A DNA stretch of 6,251 nucleotides from Frankiaceae bacterium (GTDB taxonomy: Bacteria; Actinomycetota; Actinomycetes; JAFAQI01): contig JAVEEH010000152.1 in assembly GCA_030840545.1 (NCBI GenBank), positions 1 through 6,251 of the forward strand, read 5' to 3'. How positions within the stretch are numbered: position 1 is the first letter of the stretch; each line of letters begins with the position of its first letter. Positions 1 through 4,233 of this stretch are shown piece by piece. The translations under genes and the position numbers were made by a program. The notes under the pieces were generated by a model that did no database searches, was not told the origin of the DNA, and saw nothing but the letters and a program-made list of their open reading frames with translations.

Positions 1-64
1 CGATCGACACGACGCTGGGTCCCCAGCCGTCGGGGACGTCATCGAGAGAGTTCCAGCGCTGCAC
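1..64 (-). CDS. ribF: Bifunctional riboflavin kinase/FAD synthetase, N-terminal fragment (runs off window)
   Basis: Only about 21 codons are visible, read from a GTG at 62-64 towards position 1. The peptide opens VQRWNSLDDVP and continues GWGPSVVSI, and the next codon begins with G. This matches, from memory, the start of actinobacterial RibF: QRW, a short acidic stretch with a proline, WG, then a hydrophobic strand leading to the Gly of the nucleotidyltransferase site, which would lie outside the window. RibF phosphorylates riboflavin to FMN and adenylylates it to FAD in the cytoplasm. It commonly follows truB in actinobacteria, which supports the call. The start lies 20 bp after the padR stop, with only a weak GAG (68-70) as possible ribosome binding site. 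Co-transcription with padR is inferred. The fragment is too short to prove function. Confidence 0.75.
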   Translation of the reverse strand, partial: MQRWNSLDDVPDGWGPSVVSI

Positions 65-84
65 CGGCTCACTGTATGGGCTGG

Positions 85-675
85 CTAGGGGACGGTCCCC
101 GCACCGGCCAGCTCCGCCAGCACGTCCCGCCGGGCTCGGCGTACGACGACACAAGCGGCTTGCACCGCCGTGGCGTCAAGGCCCCGCACGTGTGCGAGCA
201 CGTCGTCGGTCAAGGTCTGCAGCTCGGTCGCCAACGGAGCAAGAGTCGCGTCGTCGTGGTGCCGCCGCACCTGGGAGCGCGACTCCCGGCGCACCTCGCG
301 CGCCGCTTGCTTGAGCTCTGCCCGCACGTCCCGAACCGATTCGCGCACCTGGGTGCGCACGTCGCGGGCCATCTCGGCGATCGAGCGGGTGAGGTCCTCT
401 TCGAGGGTGCCGAGAGCGTCAGCGTTGTCGGCGAGCTCGGCCCGGCCGGCGTCGGTGAGCCGGTAGACCTTGCGACCCTCCGACAGCTCGTGCTCGACGA
501 GCCCCTCGGCCTCGAGCCGGCCGAGTCGCGGATACACGGTGCCGGCCGACGGCGCGTAGAGACCGAGAAAGCGGTCCTCCAGCAGGGTGATGACCTCGTA
601 ACCGTGCCGCGGTCGCTCGTCGAGAAGCTTCAGCAGGTAGAGCCGCAATCCACCGTGGCGGAAGACGGCGGTCAT
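85..675 (-). CDS. PadR-family transcriptional regulator with long C-terminal helical region
   Basis: A 196-residue cytoplasmic DNA-binding protein. Residues about 8-82 form a PadR winged helix: a first helix rich in Leu (GGLRLYLLKLL), then RPRHGYEVI, the recognition-helix region SAGTVYPRLGRLEAEGLV (43-60), and a wing ending in GRKVYRLTDAGRAEL (67-81). Residues about 88-139 are strongly charged, with spaced hydrophobic residues (IAEMARDV, VRESVRDV, LKQAAREV), and look like a long amphipathic helix or coiled coil. They are followed by a helical tail to residue 196. PadR proteins usually dimerise through C-terminal helices and repress their own operon in response to a ligand or stress. No ligand can be read here. 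The ATG start at 673-675 overlaps the upstream DUF4097 stop by 4 bp (ATGA), indicating coupled translation. The protein probably acts at the palindromes at 1506-1553, which is inference. The family call is firm; the regulon is unknown. Confidence 0.93.
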   Translation of the reverse strand: MTAVFRHGGLRLYLLKLLDERPRHGYEVITLLEDRFLGLYAPSAGTVYPRLGRLEAEGLVEHELSEGRKVYRLTDAGRAELADNADALGTLEEDLTRSIAEMARDVRTQVRESVRDVRAELKQAAREVRRESRSQVRRHHDDATLAPLATELQTLTDDVLAHVRGLDATAVQAACVVVRRARRDVLAELAGAGTVP

Positions 676-1469
676 GCGGGTCCCCGGGACAGCAGCGCCA
701 CCCGGCCGGACACGGTGCGGCCGTGCAGGGCGCCGGTTCCGTCGCCGACCGACCCCGAGATCTTGCGACGGCCCGGCTTCTTGTCCAGTGAGACACCCGG
801 GAATGCACAGGCAAGATCACCTGAGGTGCTCGCGACGTCGACGCGCAGACCGGCGTCGCTGGGCAGGCGCACGGTCACGTCACCGGACACGGTGGCGACG
901 TCGATGTCGACCTTCGCGAGCGGCATCAGGTCGAGCGCGACGTCGCCCGACACGGACTCCGCGCGGATGTCGGCCGGCCCGTCGACGACGGTCAGCCCGC
1001 CCGACACGGACTTCAGTGACAAGCGGCCTCGCAGGCCGCGGCCCTCGACATCACCAGACACCGACTCGACCTCGACCGGACCCTCGACACCGTCGAGGAC
1101 GACCTCACCGGAGACACAGCGGACAGTGACCGGCCCCTCGAGTCCGGCAACCACGGCACTGGCCGACACCACGCCGATCCGTGCGGAGCAGGAGGCCGGC
1201 ACGGCGACGGACACGACCGCGCGTCGTCGTTCGGATCGCAGCCAGCCGAGCAGGCCGTCCCAGGAGAGGCGGTCGTGCCGGATCGTGAGCACCCCGTCGT
1301 CGACACTGACCAGCAGCGGTTCGTTCTCGACCTCGGTGACCTCCACCCGGCAGGTCGACGCGTCGGTGGTCACGACGTCGACGTGGCCGGCGACGATCCG
1401 CACTGCCAAGGAGGTCACCGGCTCGTCGATCTCCAGCACCTGCGGCTCGGCCACTGTCCACTCGGTCAT
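672..1469 (-). CDS. DUF4097-family beta-helix repeat protein, no signal peptide
   Basis: A 265-residue protein of unknown biochemical function. From residue about 118 to the end it carries a repeated VSG motif roughly every 15-23 residues: CVSGEV (118), SVSGDV (136), SVSGGL (154), SVSGDV (172), TVSGDV (193), STSGDL (214), ISGSV (237) and TVSGRV (252). This is the pattern of the DUF4097 putative right-handed or adhesin-like beta-helix, one rung per repeat. The N-terminal about 110 residues are also beta-rich, with VRIVAGHVDVVTTD (23-36) resembling a first rung. I see no signal peptide, lipobox or transmembrane segment, so it is likely cytoplasmic, unlike many family members paired with membrane proteins. 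The ATG start has a GGAG 6 nt upstream. It is first in a two-gene unit with padR, an association known in the family. A role as sensor or partner of the regulator is only an inference. Family call fairly sure, function unknown. Confidence 0.88.
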   Translation of the reverse strand: MTEWTVAEPQVLEIDEPVTSLAVRIVAGHVDVVTTDASTCRVEVTEVENEPLLVSVDDGVLTIRHDRLSWDGLLGWLRSERRRAVVSVAVPASCSARIGVVSASAVVAGLEGPVTVRCVSGEVVLDGVEGPVEVESVSGDVEGRGLRGRLSLKSVSGGLTVVDGPADIRAESVSGDVALDLMPLAKVDIDVATVSGDVTVRLPSDAGLRVDVASTSGDLACAFPGVSLDKKPGRRKISGSVGDGTGALHGRTVSGRVALLSRGPA

Positions 1470-1475
1470 CCTGCG

Positions 1476-1479
1476 CTCC
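1476..1479 (-). promoter_or_regulatory. Shine-Dalgarno site of the DUF4097 gene
   Basis: GGAG on the minus strand, 6 nt before the ATG at 1467-1469. It supports this start and shows that translation here begins independently rather than by coupling from truB, whose stop is 91 bp upstream. Confidence 0.7.
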
Positions 1480-1509
1480 GATCAACGAGTCCAAGATCAA
1501 CAGGCACAG

Positions 1510-1525
1510 ACGCGATACATCGCGT
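1510..1525. promoter_or_regulatory. Candidate PadR operator 1 (perfect palindrome)
   Basis: ACGCGATACATCGCGT is a perfect palindrome of two 7-bp arms around a 2-bp centre (AC). Its centre is about 48 bp upstream of the DUF4097 ATG, a position where a bound repressor would overlap a promoter or its start region. PadR-type regulators bind palindromes with AT-containing centres near their own genes. Assignment to this PadR rests on proximity. Confidence 0.6.
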
Positions 1526-1535
1526 TTCAGAACTC

Positions 1536-1549
1536 ACGCTATATCGCGT
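1536..1549. promoter_or_regulatory. Candidate PadR operator 2 (near-perfect palindrome)
   Basis: ACGCTATATCGCGT is a 14-bp palindrome with one mismatched pair (1540/1545). It shares the ATCGCGT arm with the palindrome at 1510-1525 but has a shorter centre. The two centres are 25 bp apart, about two and a half helical turns. It probably forms the second, distal half of a two-site operator region; this is inferred from sequence similarity. Confidence 0.5.
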
Positions 1550-1560
1550 CTGTCGACTGG

Positions 1561-2448
1561 TCAATTCGCTGCCCCGCCCGGGGCAAAGACCACGATCGGG
1601 CGGACGGCGTCATCGCGCTCCTCGACCAGCGCGACCACCGCGCCGTCGGGTCCGAACGCCCCGACAACGCCGGCGGGCAACCCGACCGGAGGTAGGCGCT
1701 GGCCGAGTCCTAGCCGGCGGGCATCGTCCGCTGGCGCGTCCCATCGCGGGAACGTCGCCGCGACGGCAGCCCCGAGCGGGATCACCGTGAGCTCCTCGGC
1801 GAGCGCCTCGAGGGTCAGCGCCCGGTCCAGTGCGAACTGCCCGATTCGGGTGCGCCGAAGCGCGACGAGATGCGCACCGACGCCGAGTGACGCGCCGAGG
1901 TCGCGCGCCAGGGCGCGAACGTAGGTGCCGGTCGTGCACTCGACGTGCACCAGCACGTCGTCGCCGCGCCGTTCGCGGAGGTCGAACACCGCGACGTGCA
2001 CGGGACGGGCTGCCAGCTCGACGTGTTGGCCTTGACGGACTCGCTGGTAGGCGCGCTGGCCGTCGACCTTGATCGCGGACACCGATGACGGCACCTGCTC
2101 GAGGTCACCCGTCAGCCGTCGCATCGCGGCGAGCAGATCGGCGTCGTCCACCCGCGAGGCGTCGGTCGTCGTGACGATCTCACCGTCGGCGTCGTCAGTG
2201 GTCGTGGTCGAGCCAAGACGGATGGTGGCGTCGTAGGCCTTGTCGTGCGCGGACAGGTGACCGAGCAGCCGGGTGGCGCGACCGATGCCCACGACCAGCA
2301 CGCCGGTCGCCATCGGATCGAGCGTGCCCGCGTGCCCCACCCGACGGGTGCCGGCCAGACGACGCATCCGCGCGACGACGTCGTGGGAGGTGCAACCGCT
2401 CGGCTTGTCCACGACGACGAGGCCGTCGACGGTCCCGGTCCCGGTCAC
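1561..2448 (-). CDS. truB: tRNA pseudouridine(55) synthase TruB
   Basis: Converts U55 in the T-loop of tRNAs to pseudouridine and also helps tRNA folding. At 295 residues it is of normal bacterial length. Visible landmarks are GLVVVDKPSGCTSHDVV (9-25), the catalytic motif GHAGTLDPMATGVL with Asp44 as expected nucleophile, KAYDATIRLG (70-79) containing the conserved Tyr72, SAIKVDGQRAYQRVRQG (124-140), and TGTYVRALARDLG (173-185) with Arg178, followed by a C-terminal PUA-like region to the end. The start is a GTG (2446-2448) that shares the bases GTGA with the nrnA stop. There is no good Shine-Dalgarno sequence just before it, so translation probably depends on ribosomes finishing nrnA. The first codons lie in a hexamer repeat and encode alternating Thr-Gly before VDGLVVVDKP. 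It is the last gene of the infB-side run; 91 bp follow before the next gene. Confidence 0.97.
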   Translation of the reverse strand: MTGTGTVDGLVVVDKPSGCTSHDVVARMRRLAGTRRVGHAGTLDPMATGVLVVGIGRATRLLGHLSAHDKAYDATIRLGSTTTTDDADGEIVTTTDASRVDDADLLAAMRRLTGDLEQVPSSVSAIKVDGQRAYQRVRQGQHVELAARPVHVAVFDLRERRGDDVLVHVECTTGTYVRALARDLGASLGVGAHLVALRRTRIGQFALDRALTLEALAEELTVIPLGAAVAATFPRWDAPADDARRLGLGQRLPPVGLPAGVVGAFGPDGAVVALVEERDDAVRPIVVFAPGGAAN

Positions 2449-2454
2449 GGTCCC
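2431..2454. repeat. Four-copy hexamer repeat spanning the nrnA stop/truB start
   Basis: On the plus strand the unit GGTCCC occurs at 2431-2436, 2437-2442 and 2449-2454, with a GGTCAC variant at 2443-2448. The single changed base (A at 2447) produces, on the minus strand, both the TGA stop of nrnA and the GTG start of truB. A change of copy number by whole units would keep both reading frames. Confidence 0.9.
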
Positions 2455-3464
2455 GGGGCGGGCGCGCCGGTGAGCGCGGTGCGAAGAGCGGCCATTGTCG
2501 TCTCGACGTCGTCCCGGGAGGTGAACCCCGCCGCCAGCCGGTGACCGCCACCGCCGAGAGCCACGCAGGCCGCGCCGACGTCAGTCCCGCCGCGCGACCT
2601 GGTCGACACGCGGTAGGAGCCATCGACGTCCGGCTTCAACACCACCGCCACGTCGGCTTCGCGCGCGGACCGCACGACGTCGATGACGGACTCCAGGTCA
2701 TCGAGCCCGACGCCCGCCTCGGTCAGGTCTTCCTGCGTCATCCACGTCCAGACGAGCCCGCGGCCGCCGACGGCGTCGGCTTCGAGACGGACGCGCGACA
2801 GCGCGGCTGCGAGCGCCGGCTGGAACCCGAACGGCCGGCTGCCCCACAGCTGTTGCGCCACCACATCGGGTCGGACGCCGTCGGTGAGCAGGCGTGCCGC
2901 GACTGCGTGCACGGCCGGCGTCGTCACCGAGTGCTGGAACGACCCGGTGTCGGTCACCAGGCCGACATAGAGCAGCGTCGCCGTGACCGGATCGATCTCC
3001 ACCTGCATCCGTCGCAGCAGTGCCTCGACCACGACCGCCGTGGCCGCCGCGGCCGGGTCGACGAGCTGCACCCCGTCGAGACCGCTGTTGTGCGCGTGAT
3101 GGTCCATCACGATGAGCGCCGCCGCTCGGTCCGGCAGGCTCCCGAGCACTCCCAGACGCTCCCGGCTCGCGGTGTCGAGCACGACCATCACCGCCGGCGC
3201 CGCAGCCACGGTGGAGGGCGGGCCGACCGTGTCGATGTCCGGGAGCCACGCGTACGACGGCGGCACCGCCCACCGCTCGTCTCCCCAGGTGCAGGTCACC
3301 GTCGTGCCCTGTGCGCGCAGCACCCGGGCCAGTGCCAGCATCGAGCCGAGGGCGTCGCCATCCGGCGCGACATGACAGACGAGCGTGGCGTCCGGTGCAT
3401 CCTGCAGGAGCTTGATCGCTGCGTCCCAGCTGTCCTCGGGAAGGTCGACGGCGAGCTCGGTCAC
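2445..3464 (-). CDS. nrnA: DHH/DHHA1 phosphoesterase, NrnA-type oligoribonuclease and pAp phosphatase
   Basis: A 339-residue cytoplasmic enzyme, the usual length for NrnA. Family members degrade 2-5 nt RNAs (and, in actinobacteria, cyclic-dinucleotide breakdown products such as pApA) and dephosphorylate 3'-phosphoadenosine 5'-phosphate to AMP, using two metal ions. The DHH domain shows the metal ligands in order: HVAPDGDALGS (His31, Asp35, Asp37), VVLDTAS (Asp97), the signature DHHAHN (121-126) and TDTGSF (Asp172). The C-terminal DHHA1 substrate-binding domain ends in ALGGGGHRLAAGF (302-314). All key residues are present. The GTG start overlaps the rbfA stop by 4 bp (GTGA) and is preceded by GAGGA 9 nt upstream. 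Its stop overlaps the truB start in the same way. The place between rbfA and truB is common in actinobacteria. Substrate range is assigned by family, not by sequence alone. Confidence 0.93.
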   Translation of the reverse strand: MTELAVDLPEDSWDAAIKLLQDAPDATLVCHVAPDGDALGSMLALARVLRAQGTTVTCTWGDERWAVPPSYAWLPDIDTVGPPSTVAAAPAVMVVLDTASRERLGVLGSLPDRAAALIVMDHHAHNSGLDGVQLVDPAAAATAVVVEALLRRMQVEIDPVTATLLYVGLVTDTGSFQHSVTTPAVHAVAARLLTDGVRPDVVAQQLWGSRPFGFQPALAAALSRVRLEADAVGGRGLVWTWMTQEDLTEAGVGLDDLESVIDVVRSAREADVAVVLKPDVDGSYRVSTRSRGGTDVGAACVALGGGGHRLAAGFTSRDDVETTMAALRTALTGAPAPGP

Positions 3465-3895
3465 TCGGCAGCGTCCTCGGGGTGGCGATAGGGGTCCTCG
3501 TCACCGGCCGGTCGCGCGTGCTGCGCCAGCTGCTGCACCCGTTCATCGACGAGCCGCGCGCGTTCGAGCAGCTCTTCGATGTGCTTCGCGTTCTCCGGGA
3601 TCGCGTCGGCGATGAACGTGATCGAGGGCGTGTGCTTCAACCCGGTGCCGCGGCCGACCGCGCTGCGGATGACCCCCTTGGCGCTGTCCAGTGCCCGTGC
3701 TGTCTCGGCGCGAACGGCTTCGTCGCCCCAGACGGTGTAGAACACGGTCGCTTCGTGGAGGTCGGGTGTGAGCCTGGCGTCGGTCACCGTCACCATGCCG
3801 AGCCGCGGATCCTTCACCTGCCGCTCGATGACGTCGGCGACGATCTCCCGCACCCGCACGCTCATGCGTCGAACCCGGCCCTGGTCGCCCACCAC
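3461..3895 (-). CDS. rbfA: 30S ribosome-binding factor RbfA
   Basis: RbfA binds free 30S subunits near the 5' helix of 16S rRNA and is needed for late 30S maturation and cold growth. The 144-residue product has the single KH-like fold of the family: VREIVADVIERQVKDPRLG (15-33), TVTDARLTPDLHEATVFYTV (36-55), the interhelical Ala-Lys-Gly kink (72-74) and LKHTPSITFIAD (86-97). The tail after residue about 120 is hydrophilic and probably disordered, as is common in actinobacteria. Two GTG codons stand in tandem at 3893-3895 and 3890-3892. A strong AGGAGG ends 2 nt before the first and 5 nt before the second, so the second, giving 143 residues, is an equally good or better start. The ATG at 3863-3865 would remove the start of the first helix and lacks such a site. 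It lies 29 bp after the DUF503 stop and overlaps nrnA by 4 bp. Confidence 0.95.
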   Translation of the reverse strand: MVGDQGRVRRMSVRVREIVADVIERQVKDPRLGMVTVTDARLTPDLHEATVFYTVWGDEAVRAETARALDSAKGVIRSAVGRGTGLKHTPSITFIADAIPENAKHIEELLERARLVDERVQQLAQHARPAGDEDPYRHPEDAAE

Positions 3896-3897
3896 GT

Positions 3898-3903
3898 CCT
3901 CCT
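3898..3903 (-). promoter_or_regulatory. Strong Shine-Dalgarno site of rbfA, decides the start
   Basis: AGGAGG on the minus strand, within TGAGGAGGAC, lies just before two tandem GTG codons. Spacing is 2 nt to the first (3895) and 5 nt to the second (3892). It rules out the later ATG at 3865 and slightly favours the second GTG. It is the strongest ribosome binding site seen in the window. Confidence 0.85.
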
Positions 3904-3924
3904 CAGTCAGTTTCGGGGTCGTGC

Positions 3925-4218
3925 TCAGTCGTCAGTGCCGAACAACCGGCGGTGCGCCGAGAGGAGCTCGACCTCCGGTCGCCCGGCGACCAGACGCTCG
4001 CAGGACTCGAGCACCTCACCGCAGTGCGCCGGGTCAGCAGCAACGACCGCGACGCCGAGCAGCGCCCTCCGATGCAGCTCGAGGTGGCCCGCCTCGGCGG
4101 CGGCCACGTCGTAGCGGCGCTTCAGCTCCGCCACGATCGGCCGCACGATCGACCTCTTCTCCTTGAGCGAGTGCACGTCACCGAGAAGCAGATCCAGCTC
4201 GAGCGCGCCTACGAACAC
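3925..4218 (-). CDS. ylxP: DUF503 family protein (YlxP-like)
   Basis: A 97-residue protein, the normal size for DUF503. It opens MFVGALELDLLL and carries the family signature HSLKEKRSIVRPIVAELKRRYDVAAAE (residues 16-42): a Ser-Leu-Lys-Glu-Lys-Arg loop followed by an amphipathic helix and then a beta strand. The fold is a small alpha/beta domain of ferredoxin-like type. The family is encoded next to infB and rbfA in Firmicutes and actinobacteria. A link to ribosome assembly has been proposed for YlxP, but its exact reaction is not established. The start is a GTG (4216-4218) 15 bp after the infB stop. An AAAGGA lies only 2 nt before it, closer than ideal, so initiation may be helped by ribosomes leaving infB. 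No other start in this frame keeps the conserved first strand. Confidence 0.92.
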   Translation of the reverse strand: MFVGALELDLLLGDVHSLKEKRSIVRPIVAELKRRYDVAAAEAGHLELHRRALLGVAVVAADPAHCGEVLESCERLVAGRPEVELLSAHRRLFGTDD

Positions 4219-4233
4219 GGTCCTTTGCCGTGC

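Larger units (their letters stand above)
1506..1553. repeat. Perfect 12-bp inverted repeat upstream of the DUF4097-padR unit
   Basis: ACAGACGCGATA at 1506-1517 is matched by its exact reverse complement TATCGCGTCTGT at 1542-1553, with a 24-bp centre. It lies in the 91-bp gap between the truB stop and the DUF4097 start, the only sizeable non-coding stretch in the window, which holds no ORF of note. Position and symmetry fit a binding region for a dimeric regulator, most simply the PadR encoded two genes downstream. No confident -10/-35 pair can be named in this gap. The repeat could also fold in RNA at the end of the truB transcript, but it has no U-run after it, so an intrinsic terminator is less likely. 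Confidence 0.75.

Noticed and set aside
2..88. A plus-strand frame ending in TAG at 86-88, which could be the tail of a convergent gene meeting padR at the CTAG.
   Set aside because: The minus strand of the same stretch encodes a recognisable RibF N terminus in the expected genomic place, so a convergent gene is unlikely.
1495..1500. TTGATC on the minus strand as a -35 element for the DUF4097 promoter.
   Set aside because: A -10 at normal spacing would fall on the Shine-Dalgarno region just before the ATG, and no matching -10 was seen.
1506..1553. Inverted repeat as an intrinsic terminator for truB.
   Set aside because: The arms are only moderately GC-rich, the loop is 24 nt and no U-run follows on either strand. 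The position before DUF4097 fits an operator better.
1..1695. A plus-strand frame open from position 1 to 1695, with a 539-codon Ser/Thr/Pro/Asp-rich ORF from 76 that has SPDT repeats.
   Set aside because: It is antisense to padR, DUF4097 and the end of truB. Its repeats are simply the complement of the VSGDV repeats of DUF4097, and long antisense open frames are expected at this GC content. No ribosome binding site or family resemblance was seen.
2541..3491. A 316-codon plus-strand ORF opposite nrnA.
   Set aside because: It is His/Arg-rich low-information sequence typical of an antisense shadow. The minus-strand frame has all DHH/DHHA1 catalytic motifs.
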